Assembly (NCBI RefSeq): GCF_028657905.1 | Contig: NZ_CP117781.1 | Coordinates: forward strand, 2,852,001 to 2,916,000 | DNA from: Burkholderia sp. FERM BP-3421 | GTDB taxonomy: Bacteria > Pseudomonadota > Gammaproteobacteria > Burkholderiales > Burkholderiaceae | DNA: 64,000 bases | Direction: 5' to 3' | Part shown: positions 17,053 through 25,260 of the stretch, piece by piece | How the letters are laid out: the number at the start of each line of letters is the position of its first letter | Position numbering within the stretch: position 1 is the first letter of the stretch | Notes under the pieces: model-generated | What the model was told of the DNA's origin: nothing | Databases searched by the model: none | The model's input: only the letters and a program-made list of their open reading frames with translations | Position numbers and translations under genes: made by a program

Positions 17053-17523
17053 ATGAAACCCGATGCCGACCTTCAGTTCGCCGCCCACCTGCGCAGCCAG
17101 GTCACCGCGCTGATCCGCCGCCTGCGCCAGGAAGCGCAGGCCGATCCCGTTCAGTTCGCGCAACTCGTCGTGCTGGGCGCGATCGACCGGCTCGGCGACG
17201 GCGTGACGCCGTCCGAGCTGGCCGCGACCGAGCGGCTGCGCTCGTCGAATCTCGCCGCGCTGTTGCGCGAGCTGGAAGCGCAGGCGCTGATCGACCGCCT
17301 CCCGGATCCGAACGACGGCCGCAAGATCCGCCTGTCGCTGACGGCGACGGGCCGGCGCATGCTCTACGGCAATCGCGCGAAGCGCGAGGAATGGCTCGTG
17401 GCCGCGATGCGCGCGTGCCTGAGCGCCGAGGAGCGCGCGCTGCTCGAAGCCGCCGGCCCGCTGTTCGAACGTCTGGCCCAATACGACCCGCCCAGCCCCT
17501 CAACCAAACGGAGCCCTCGATGA
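17053..17523 (+). CDS. MarR-family transcriptional regulator
   Basis: A 156-residue winged-helix protein: dimerisation helix FAAHLRSQVTALIRRLRQEA, recognition region VTPSELAATERLRSSNLAAL, and the wing DRLPDPNDGRKIRLSLTATG, which is the classic MarR DxR motif. MarR proteins repress nearby genes and release DNA on binding small aromatic or oxidised ligands. The ATG at 17053 lies just after an AT-rich promoter. Its stop overlaps the ATG of the isochorismatase-like gene, so regulator and target are cotranscribed. Confidence 0.92.
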   Translation: MKPDADLQFAAHLRSQVTALIRRLRQEAQADPVQFAQLVVLGAIDRLGDGVTPSELAATERLRSSNLAALLRELEAQALIDRLPDPNDGRKIRLSLTATGRRMLYGNRAKREEWLVAAMRACLSAEERALLEAAGPLFERLAQYDPPSPSTKRSPR

Positions 17524-18092
17524 CCACCGCCCTGATCGGACTCGACTACATCGTCGACATCATGCATCCCACCGGCAAGATCGCCCGCAGCGCCGCCCAC
17601 GCGGCCGCGCGCGACGTGGTCGGCCGCTTCAACCAGGCCCTCGCGCTCGCCCGCTCGCGCGAATGGCTGCGGATCCTCGTGAAGGTCGGCTTCGAGCCCG
17701 GCTACGCCGCCCTGCCGAGCCGCTCGCCGATGTTCGGCCGCGCGCGCGAATTCGGCGCGCTCGACCTCGCCGGCCCCGGCACCGCGTTCCATCCGGACCT
17801 GGACGCCGCCGCCGCGCAACTCGTCGTCGTCAAGCCGCGCGTCAGCGCGTTCCACGGCACCCCGCTCGAACCCGCGCTGCGCGCGAACCGGATCGAGCGT
17901 GTGGTCGTCGCCGGGGTCAGCACGACCTGGGCCGTGCAGGCAACCGCCCGCGACGCGCACGATCGCGACTACGAAGTCCTGGTGTTGGAAGAGGCCTGCG
18001 CCGCCGCGACCGACGAGGAACACCAGCGCTCGATCGAGATGCTGCGCGGCATCGCGCGGATCGTCACGCTCGACGAACTCGCCGCCCACTGA
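17520..18092 (+). CDS. Isochorismatase-like hydrolase with the catalytic Cys replaced by Ala
   Basis: A 190-residue protein of the isochorismatase-like fold: TALIGLDYIVDIMHPTGKIA at the N-terminus (general-base Asp8), ILVKVGFEPGY (Lys), AFHGTPLEPALRANRIERVV, and VVAGVSTTWAVQATARDAHD. In cysteine hydrolases the motif reads G-x-x-T-x-x-C-V; here the nucleophile position is Ala (codon GCC, in GACCTGGGCCGTG). Siderophore-type isochorismatases also lack this Cys, but with Gly. So a cysteine-dependent amidase activity is unlikely. It is in an operon with MarR and an FUSC-like gene. Confidence 0.85.
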   Translation: MTTALIGLDYIVDIMHPTGKIARSAAHAAARDVVGRFNQALALARSREWLRILVKVGFEPGYAALPSRSPMFGRAREFGALDLAGPGTAFHPDLDAAAAQLVVVKPRVSAFHGTPLEPALRANRIERVVVAGVSTTWAVQATARDAHDRDYEVLVLEEACAAATDEEHQRSIEMLRGIARIVTLDELAAH

Positions 18093-18102
18093 GGCCCGCG
18101 CG

Positions 18103-19134
18103 ATGCGCGCCGTCCGCGAGGCCCTCGACCCCGGCGCGGGCCTGCGCGCGCTGGCCGTGCTCGCACCGCTCGTCGCGCTGTATGCGCTGAGCCGCGACGC
18201 CGGGTGGCTGCAGGCGGCGCTCGTCGCGATCGCACTGTTCGTCGCGCACGAGCGCGTCGACCTCGCGCCGGTAGGGCTCGTTGCACAGGGGCTCGCGATC
18301 GTCGCGGGGGTCGGCGTGCTGTCGTATGCGTTGCCTGTGCCTATTGCGTTCGCCGCCGGCTGCGCAGCGCTCGCGGCGATGAGCGTCGCGCTGTCGCTCG
18401 TCGGTGCGCGGCTGCGCTCGCTCGGCAACTACATCTTTATTCCGGCGCTGTATCTGAGCTATGAGACCGCCATCGCGCATGGATCGGTCAAACGTCTGTT
18501 GCCTTATCTCGCGGTGGGGGCGTTGCCGCCGATTGTCGCGGCGGGTATCGCGCAGTGGCGGCGCGCCGCCTTGCAGGACCGTTGGCGCGCACTCGTTCGC
18601 TGGCATGCACCGCGCGGCCCGGTGGTCGGCGCGCCGCGCGACGTCGCGTTGCCTGCGATGCTGGCTGTCGCCTGCGCGGTCGCCGTGGCAGCGGCGCTGG
18701 TCGTTTCACGGAAGCTTGAAGGTGGTCAATGGGTAGTCTGGTCGGCGGCGAGCGTCGTCACCGGCAGCGTGGCCGAAAGTCTCGTGAAGCTGCGCGATCG
18801 CGGCCTCGGGGCGCTGGTCGGCGCGCCGCTCGGACTGCTCGTCGGTTATCTGCTGCCCGCCGCGCCGCTGGCCTATACCGCCACCGCGCTCGCATCGATC
18901 CTCACGCTGGTCTCGTTTCGACATTATGCGAGCGGCTTCGCCGCGCGCTGCGCGTGTATTGCGTGCGCTGCGTGGATCGCGCAGCAGTCGGCCGCGATCG
19001 CGGTGGAACGGGTGGTCGATGTCTGGTTGGGTGGGTTGATTGGTTGCGCGTGCATGTTGGTTGTTGCGCCGTTGGCTGGGCGGGTGGTCGGTCTGTGGAA
19101 TACGTCGGCCGCTTCGGCGGCGCGCGATGCGTAG
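18103..19134 (+). CDS. FUSC-like inner membrane protein
   Basis: A 343-residue multi-pass membrane protein with two similar halves of about four to five helices each (LRALAVLAPLVALYALSRDA; later DVALPAMLAVACAVAVAAAL). The second half contains GGQWVVWSAASVVTGSVAES, then LRDRGLGALVGAPLGLLVGY, the pattern of the fusaric-acid-resistance/FUSC family, which supplies the membrane part of aromatic-acid efflux. It starts 10 bases after the isochorismatase-like gene. With MarR upstream this looks like an aromatic-compound response operon; that is inference. Confidence 0.78.
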   Translation: MRAVREALDPGAGLRALAVLAPLVALYALSRDAGWLQAALVAIALFVAHERVDLAPVGLVAQGLAIVAGVGVLSYALPVPIAFAAGCAALAAMSVALSLVGARLRSLGNYIFIPALYLSYETAIAHGSVKRLLPYLAVGALPPIVAAGIAQWRRAALQDRWRALVRWHAPRGPVVGAPRDVALPAMLAVACAVAVAAALVVSRKLEGGQWVVWSAASVVTGSVAESLVKLRDRGLGALVGAPLGLLVGYLLPAAPLAYTATALASILTLVSFRHYASGFAARCACIACAAWIAQQSAAIAVERVVDVWLGGLIGCACMLVVAPLAGRVVGLWNTSAASAARDA

Positions 19135-19520
19135 CGCCCGAGTTGCGCCGCCAGCGGTACGGATATCGGGGAAAGATCTGTCTGGACTCGGCCAGGAGCG
19201 GTCAGACCACAACTCGAGTTAAATTGGCAACAATCCGGGGGCGATCAACTGAACCCCACTTACCGGGGGACCTTCAATCCGTCGCGCGATCGCACCCCAG
19301 TTAAACTCTCAACCTGAAGTGACTCAATCTTTTGGAGACGTGGAAAGCCTCAGCAGACAAGGTCCTGGCGGCTCAGGTTGCCCAGGAAGACTTCCCGTGA
19401 AGAGCTTATGTCTGCTGTCGATGCCAGTCCATTTCGCGAATAGCCAATCGCTGCCTCGACACCAGTGAGACAATGTTCGTATCGTCCGCGTGGGCGCAGG
19501 TGAATCGAGGAAGGAACGAT
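19135..19520. other. Gene-free left edge of the accessory island
   Basis: A 386-base stretch with lower GC than the core genes. It contains short repeated phrases, such as AGTTAAATTGGCAACAATC and AGTTAAACTCTCAACC about 80 bases apart, and CCGGGGGCGATCAACTGA with CCCCACTTACCGGGGG. These look like a fragment of an insertion-sequence end, but I cannot assign it. The final part must hold the promoter of the following pair of genes. No coding sequence is convincing. Confidence 0.35.
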
Positions 19521-20063
19521 ATGAGTGACAATTTCGACGAATTCGTCCGCAGCCATGTAGAGGCTGCATCTAACGAAAAGCTTGATCTCGAAACAGAAAA
19601 GGCGTTCTGGCTCACGAGACTAGACGAACTGTACGCGCTGGTCTCGTCCAGTTTGCGCCAATACACCGACAAGGGAAATATTGCGGTTCACATTGAAGAC
19701 GTGGACTTGTGCGAGGAGCAGCTAGGCACGTATAGAGCCAAAGCGGCCCGCATTGTCATCGGGAACAATTTGGTGAGGCTGGATCCCGTCGGCACTTTCC
19801 TGGTTGGAGCGCGAGGGCGCGTCGATATGACCGGGCCGCGCGGTGTTGCGCGATTCATGATCGTCCCGCCGGACTCCAAAGGTCTGCGGGTAATAATCAA
19901 CGCGGTACGTCTGGACGAAGTAGGCGATGCGCCAACGGTCCCAGCCGTGCCTCCCCCTGAGACATGGGTTTGGAAGATCGCCACACCGCCGCCCCGCATC
20001 ACGTATATCGATCTGAATGAAGATTCTTTCCGTTCGACCCTTATGGGAGTAGTGAATGGCTAA
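19521..20063 (+). CDS. Hypothetical protein, partner of the HEPN-like gene
   Basis: A 180-residue soluble protein starting MSDNFDEFVRSHVEAASNEK, with an AGGAAGG ribosome site at 19508-19514. After an N-terminal helical third (WLTRLDELYALVSSSLRQYT) the rest is strand-rich: EDVDLCEEQLGTYRAKAARI, GTFLVGARGRVDMTGPRG, ETWVWKIATPPPRITYIDL. I recognise no family. Base composition and codon use are far less GC-rich than neighbouring genes, indicating transfer. It overlaps the next gene by 8 bases, so the two act as one unit; it could be the sensor or antidote for the HEPN-like protein, which is inference. Confidence 0.75.
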   Translation: MSDNFDEFVRSHVEAASNEKLDLETEKAFWLTRLDELYALVSSSLRQYTDKGNIAVHIEDVDLCEEQLGTYRAKAARIVIGNNLVRLDPVGTFLVGARGRVDMTGPRGVARFMIVPPDSKGLRVIINAVRLDEVGDAPTVPAVPPPETWVWKIATPPPRITYIDLNEDSFRSTLMGVVNG

Positions 20064-20607
20064 TAGGGTGAGCTTTTCAGGAGAAGAGCTTACCCTCGAT
20101 GAAATAGCATTTCATCACACCAACGTCGAGTCGGCCCTCCTTGAATTTTTTTCTGGCCATTCCGAGGCATTTCTGAATCGCTTCGCGCAGTCAACCCCTG
20201 ATGAGGTGCGCGAAGCGTTGAAAAGTAGCCTCGCCGAATTGGACTACACGAGTTCAATGTCTGTAATTTCGGCAATCGAGGCCGCCGTGCGCATGGACTA
20301 TTTTTCTAGGGTCTACAGCCGAGGGCGCGATCCTCTATCACGGGCCATGCGCGGCGTTCATCGCATAAAAGGAAACAGGGCATCCCTGGAAGACGATCTA
20401 ATTCCACAATGGCGTGAGCACAGTACTGTCCCAAGTGTATTGCTGTCACATGCGGTTTCGGCTTTCAGCTTTCGGCATTGGATAGCTCACGGCCGATATT
20501 GGAAGCCGAAGCTGGGTGCCAAATATGATTACCTTACCGTGTTCGTAATCGCTGAAGAACTATTCGTTGCGATGGACAAAAATGATGCTGATTGTCAAGC
20601 GGAATGA
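20056..20607 (+). CDS. HEPN-like protein (candidate RNase toxin)
   Basis: A 183-residue all-helical protein. Near the C-terminus it has FSFRHWIAHGRYWKPKLG: Arg140 and His145 form the R-x4-H motif that is the active site of HEPN ribonucleases, in the sequence context (RxWIAHGRYW) seen in RiboL-PSP-like HEPN domains. An earlier helix, SVISAIEAAVRMDYFSRVYS, fits the first long HEPN helix with a charged Glu/Arg face. It overlaps the upstream unknown gene by 8 bases. The low GC and the IS element immediately downstream mark an island gene. Enzyme activity is inferred from the motif alone. Confidence 0.6.
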   Translation: MANRVSFSGEELTLDEIAFHHTNVESALLEFFSGHSEAFLNRFAQSTPDEVREALKSSLAELDYTSSMSVISAIEAAVRMDYFSRVYSRGRDPLSRAMRGVHRIKGNRASLEDDLIPQWREHSTVPSVLLSHAVSAFSFRHWIAHGRYWKPKLGAKYDYLTVFVIAEELFVAMDKNDADCQAE

Positions 20608-20704
20608 CGTGCTGTGGGCCACCCTCTGCCCGCTCGTGGGACGCTCTAGGGGGCGGACTCATTGAATGGCCGCTTTCGCGAAAGTTGGACGTCTCTTTCG
20701 GGTC

Positions 20705-22362
20705 GAGGCTGTGTGGAAACACGTAACTCAGCGTCGGCGGGAGCAGATCCCGTGCCGCATTTTCGCAGCCTTCAGGTGAACGAGGAGTGTCGCCATAGCT
20801 TCAGTGCTGAGTTGCTGTGGTCCCTCGGCAATGTAAGCGCACCCTGGAGTGCTTCACGCACCCACCAGCCGCATCGCCTTCATGGTTTTCGAGAACCCGA
20901 GTATCGCTATGACGCGTTTGAGGTTGTATGCCAGTACATGCAAACTCATTTCGGTGCTCACGTTGGCAAACCGGCGAGTCAGGAAGTGCGTGTAGCCCAT
21001 CCAGTGTTTGAACGTCCCGAACACATGCTCAACTGTCCGCCTTCGCACCGTCATCGCATTCGGCATTCGGTCCAGTCTTCGCTGCGCAGCTTCCAGCACT
21101 GATTCGTGCTCCCAGCGCGTGATCCGCCGGTAATTGCTTGGCGTGCATTGTGGTTTCATGGCGCAGCCGATACAGGCGCTACTCCAGTAACGACGTAGAT
21201 ACATGCCATGTTCGAGGCCAGTAAAGCGATAGATCGCACGTTGCCCGGCCGGGCATAGATATTCGTCATCCCGGGCAATGTAAATAAAGTCGGCCCGATC
21301 AAAGCGGCCATCAGCCTTCGCGCTGGATGTCGTAACCTTCGGCAGAATGGCGGCAATGCCTGCGTCCTCGCAAGCCTTTATCTGTGGGCCACTGTAATAC
21401 CCGCGATCAGCGATGGCCTTCAATTTGGTTCTACCCATGGCATCACGAGCAGCTTGCGCCATTGGACTTAGCTGCGCGCGGTCACTACCCGCGTTCGTAA
21501 CTTCATGCGCAACGATTAGATGGTGCTTGGCATCTACGGCGATCTGCACGTTGTAGCCGACCATCCCAGAACCACGGCCACTGGTCGCCATGGAGCGTGC
21601 ATCAGGATCCGTCAGCGAGATCTGTCCGTCAGGCAGCGTTTTCAACTCCTCTTTGATCTGCTCAAGGTGACGCATTTGCCCCCTGCAATTGAGCAATCTT
21701 CTCTTTGAGTCGAGTCGTTCTGGCTTCCACCTCGGGCGGCTGCGTTCGATCTGCCGTTTCTAATGCGCTCAGGTAACGATGGATGCTTTCCTCGATCTGC
21801 TGCTGCCGCTTATCAATCTTGCCCGTCGTAAAGTTTCGGTCGCGTGTATTGGAGGCCTTGAACTTACTTCCATCGATGGCGACCATGGCCTGGGAGAACA
21901 GCTTGAGATCGCGGCACAACACGACAAACCGACTACAGACGTTGCGAATACCTGCGCCGTTGTTGCGTCGAAAGTCAGCTATCGTTTTGAAGTCTGGCAC
22001 CAGGCGGCCAGTCAGCCACATCAAGCTCGATATTGCGCTGACATTCGCGCTCCAGGCGTCGGCTTGATTGAATCCGGTTTAGGTAGCCGTAGATGTATAT
22101 TTTCAGCAGCACTGCCGGATGGTAGGAGGGGCGGCCTGTCGTCGAAGGCGTAACACTGGTGAAGCCAAGTTGTGCAGATCAAGCTCTTCGACAAAGGCCT
22201 CGACGATCCTGACCGGGTTATCCTCGGCAACGAAATCGTCCAGGCATTCGGGCAATAGCGCTACCTGCTTGCGGTCATCGCCTTCAACGAATCGCTTCAT
22301 GGGCAGCCCATCCTGAATGCGTTGATTCAGTCTAGACGATCAACGCGTTTTCACACAGCCTC
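20705..22362 (-). mobile_element. IS1182-family insertion sequence, inactivated
   Basis: A complete 1658-base element. Terminal inverted repeats are visible: 20705-20728 (GAGGCTGTGTGGAAACACGT...) against the complement of 22339-22362 (GAGGCTGTGTGAAAACGCGT...), matching at 19 of 24 positions. GGTC flanks both ends directly (20701-20704 and 22363-22366), a likely 4-base target duplication. The transposase lies on the minus strand but is broken by three frameshifts, so the copy cannot move by itself. It sits between the HEPN-like pair and the EamA gene. Confidence 0.88.
20854..22300 (-). pseudogene. IS1182-family transposase, three frameshifts
   Basis: Read on the minus strand the pieces join into one DDE transposase: MKRFVEGDDRKQVALLPECL at the start, then GFTSV..TTGRP in the next frame, LMWLTGRLVPDFKTIADFRR, and finally QMRHLEQIKEELKTLPDGQI to the C-terminal VEHVFGTFKHWMGYTHFLTR. 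The frame breaks are a lost G near 22170 (after DLHNL), an extra T near 22022 (before MWLTGRL) and an extra base near 21680 (before QMRHLEQ). The last 281 codons are still open. With all three breaks the protein cannot be made. Confidence 0.88.
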
Positions 22363-22546
22363 GGTCGAACACGGTCTCACGCCTCAGGCCAAGGCTGGCT
22401 ACATAAGGGTGTTGATCCACGCATCAGCAAGGACGCCGGCAACAGACCTTCGTGCATCGATCAAGGCAGTCGGTCTGTCGACCACCCTGAATAGCGTGCC
22501 GTCTATCGGCAGGCTCGGCCATCTACGATCCGGAATACGATGACCG

Positions 22547-23419
22547 CTAGCTACGCGACCTCCCCGCAAGCACGATCGCGATGCCGCCAAGAATCGCAAC
22601 CGAAGCCACAGCCAGACGCGGCGTAATCGCTTCCGACAGGAACACCACCCCGCCAAACGCAGCGATCAACGGCACCGCCAACTGCACCGTCGCTGCCCGC
22701 AAGGCCGTAAGCCTGCCCAGCGCCGCATACCAGATGCAATACCCGATGCCGGACGTGAGCGCGCCGGACGCAATCGCCAGACCAACCCCCGCCCCACTCG
22801 CATGAGCACGGCCGCTGATAATGAAAAACACGCTTAACGAGAAAACAAGCGGAGCCGCTCGCGCGAAATTACCCGCCGTCGCTGCGATCGGATCGGCCAC
22901 GCCGCGGCCGCGCAGCGAATACACCCCCCAAGCGCCCCCTGCGATCGCCATCAACGCCGCGCCGACGAGCGGAGGTGCCGCGATCCCCGGCGATACCAGA
23001 GAAACCAACCCTGCGACCGCCAGCGCGAGACCGACCCACGCGACCGATCCAAACTTCTCCCCACAGCGCAAACCCACGCTGAACATCGTCAATTGAACCG
23101 CGCCGAAGAGAACCAGCGCACCCGTGCCGGCGGACAAGGTTGAATACGCGAAAGAGAAGAACACGACATAAACAAACAGCATGACAGCCGCGAGCCAATC
23201 AACGCGACCAGACGCGTACGGCCCGGACCTGAACCGGACGATGACGGCAAGCACGATCGCCCCCGAAACCAGTCTGATGCCGGCGAAGCTGGCCGGATCG
23301 ATTTCCCCCCGCAGCAACGCGAGCCGGCACAGCAACGAATTCGCCGCGAAGGCAAACATCGCCGCCACAGTGAGGATGGTCGTCCGCAAGATCAACAATC
23401 CCCCGCGCGCTTCATGCAT
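22547..23419 (-). CDS. EamA/DMT-family transporter
   Basis: A 290-residue inner-membrane protein with about ten hydrophobic helices in two EamA repeats (TILTVAAMFAFAANSLLCRL at the start; AIASGALTSGIGYCIWYAAL in the second). The family exports metabolites or amino acids; a substrate cannot be assigned. Its ATG overlaps the stop of the DUF2182 gene by 8 bases, so it is the third gene of a DUF1326-DUF2182-EamA operon. The 184 bases between it and the IS element show no gene. Confidence 0.87.
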   Translation of the reverse strand: MHEARGGLLILRTTILTVAAMFAFAANSLLCRLALLRGEIDPASFAGIRLVSGAIVLAVIVRFRSGPYASGRVDWLAAVMLFVYVVFFSFAYSTLSAGTGALVLFGAVQLTMFSVGLRCGEKFGSVAWVGLALAVAGLVSLVSPGIAAPPLVGAALMAIAGGAWGVYSLRGRGVADPIAATAGNFARAAPLVFSLSVFFIISGRAHASGAGVGLAIASGALTSGIGYCIWYAALGRLTALRAATVQLAVPLIAAFGGVVFLSEAITPRLAVASVAILGGIAIVLAGRSRS

Positions 23420-24227
23420 GAGTCAGGACCATGACGAATGACCACGACAATAGCGCCACGCCGAGAGGTGCGCTGAGACGCTTGCCCCAGGAAACGTTCT
23501 TCTCGATCGCCATCACGGCGGCAAGCAGGAGCATCCAGCCAAGACTGCCGGTGCCTAACGCGAACATCAGCAACATCAACGCCCAACAACAGCCGACACA
23601 GAACAGGCCATGCCGCGCGCCCAGCGCGAACGCGTTCCACGCCTGCGCATGCCCGCGCCAGTGCTCGATGACGAAGCTCAAGGGCGTGCGACACTTTTCA
23701 AGGCATCGATACTTGAGCCGGCTGAACTGAAATGCGCCGGCCAACGCAATGACCGCGACGCCGATCAGCCACCCATGCCAGACAAGAGCGGGGACGCTGC
23801 CGACCATGAACAGCACCGCACTGTGAAGCGCATGCGCCAAAAGTCCGAAGATTCCCCACACCGCCACATAGCCCGAACCGAGCAACACGAGCAGCCCACC
23901 ATGATCAGGGCGCCCCGCCGTCAGCCGGTCGAATGCATTGAACAACGGCAACGTGGTCGGCAGCATCATGGCTACCGTCATGAGAATCCACGCGACAGCG
24001 TAGAGCACCACGGGCACGACCACGTCACCCGCGGGAATGACGCGGCACAGAAACGCCGCCGGTCCGGACGCTGTCCAGTCGCCGTGTTCGATGTAGCGCC
24101 CGTATGGACTGCGCGCCCATGCCCACAACACCACCCACGCGAGCGCGATCAACGCCGTCAAGACCGGCAGGAACACATGAGCATGGCGCGAGGCGCGGGC
24201 CGGCGGCGGGCCGGCCATCGGGTTCAT
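23412..24227 (-). CDS. DUF2182 membrane protein (putative metal-binding)
   Basis: A 271-residue protein with about seven membrane helices. Family landmarks are WILMTVAMMLPTTLPLFNAF near residue 80, KYRCLEKCRTPLSFVIEHWR, and GARHGLFCVGCCWALMLLMF, with conserved Cys and His residues that led to the description as a metal-binding integral membrane protein. It starts at the ATG overlapping the stop of the DUF1326 gene. DUF1326 and DUF2182 genes commonly occur as a pair, which supports a joint, still unknown, function. Confidence 0.88.
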   Translation of the reverse strand: MNPMAGPPPARASRHAHVFLPVLTALIALAWVVLWAWARSPYGRYIEHGDWTASGPAAFLCRVIPAGDVVVPVVLYAVAWILMTVAMMLPTTLPLFNAFDRLTAGRPDHGGLLVLLGSGYVAVWGIFGLLAHALHSAVLFMVGSVPALVWHGWLIGVAVIALAGAFQFSRLKYRCLEKCRTPLSFVIEHWRGHAQAWNAFALGARHGLFCVGCCWALMLLMFALGTGSLGWMLLLAAVMAIEKNVSWGKRLSAPLGVALLSWSFVMVLTHA

Positions 24228-24826
24228 GCGTCGAAGACGAAGGTGCTCTGCAGGGCGTTGTGATTCTTGAGATCGAGGTCGATGCCTAACGCCGGGTTCT
24301 TCGATCGATAGGTCGGGGCCTTGCCGACAAACACGGGCGCGCCGGGCACGGTCGAGAACACGGTGTCGGACAGCGTGGTCTGGCCACCGGTTGCGCCGAG
24401 ATAGGGTTCGAGTTCGGCGTAGTAGTTCGCACCGATCTCGAGTTCGCCCTTGCCCGCAACCACGGTGAAACGGATCGGCGCGCGCTCCACGGACACGACC
24501 TGGCCGATGAGCTTGGCGAGATCGGCGACCGGCCCGCCGGCCTGGCCGGTGTAGACCTTCAGCAGCGCTTCTTCCTGCGCCTTCGAAGCCCGATCGTCGA
24601 CATAGATCGCGGCCGTCCAGTTGCCTTGCAGGATGTTGCCGGGCACATGGGCGACGGCCGCGATGGTATTGCCGGCCACATCGACGCCGTCGACCGTGCC
24701 CTTGTCGATATGCCACGCGACGATGGTGTCGCAGGTGCCGTTGTCGGGGTCCTCGCCGATCCAGCAGGGGCAAAGCACATTGCAGTTGCAAACTTCGAGG
24801 AGACGACCTTCCAGGTGATAACTCAT
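24224..24826 (-). CDS. DUF1326 domain-containing protein
   Basis: A 200-residue soluble protein opening MSYHLEGRLLEVCNCNVLCP, with the Cys cluster CNCNVLCPCW of DUF1326, and then a mostly beta domain (VAHVPGNILQGNWTAAIYVD, GELEIGANYYAELEPYL). The Cys cluster suggests metal or thiol chemistry. The ATG at 24826 has a GGAGG ribosome site eight bases upstream. It is first in the operon with DUF2182 and EamA genes. The promoter must lie in the 389 bases up to 25215, where I see no other gene. Confidence 0.88.
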   Translation of the reverse strand: MSYHLEGRLLEVCNCNVLCPCWIGEDPDNGTCDTIVAWHIDKGTVDGVDVAGNTIAAVAHVPGNILQGNWTAAIYVDDRASKAQEEALLKVYTGQAGGPVADLAKLIGQVVSVERAPIRFTVVAGKGELEIGANYYAELEPYLGATGGQTTLSDTVFSTVPGAPVFVGKAPTYRSKNPALGIDLDLKNHNALQSTFVFDA

Positions 24827-25206
24827 ACGAACCTCCATTGAAGGCAGGCGAACACCACCAACTTGACGCTGCATGGCGCGACTGCAAGGACTCTTAATCT
24901 TTTCGCTGCCGGTTGCGGAAAGTCAAGGTCATTGCGGAGCGCGCAGGTCGACAGATCAGGTCGGGCTTATGCAAGATCATTACGTCATACAACCCGAGCG
25001 ATGCGACCGCGCTTCGCTATCCACGCACAGCTGCATCATCGAAAGACCGATTTTGTCTGCGTATAAATTCGATAGAGGCGAGTGCCGACGATCGGCGCTC
25101 GACCTCGTGCGATACCGATTCTCCAGACGATCGTCACGACGCCGCATCCGCGCGACGAGATCGCCGGGATGAGATCGACCGGCGACATCCGCCGGAAATC
25201 CACGAA

Positions 25207-25239
25207 ACAAAAAAAACGGGGAGCCTCCCGGCTCCCCGT
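25207..25239 (-). terminator. Rho-independent terminator of the lysP-like gene
   Basis: A perfect 10-base-pair stem, ACGGGGAGCC (25216-25225) against GGCTCCCCGT (25230-25239), with a TCCC loop. On the minus strand it is followed by a run of eight or more T. It lies 22 bases beyond the stop of the amino acid permease gene. Confidence 0.92.
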
Positions 25240-25260
25240 CATCCGCTTCACCCGCCCGCG

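Noticed and set aside
22322..22546. Short plus-strand frame between the IS end and the EamA gene
   Set aside because: It begins inside the IS terminal repeat and has no codon bias or family features.
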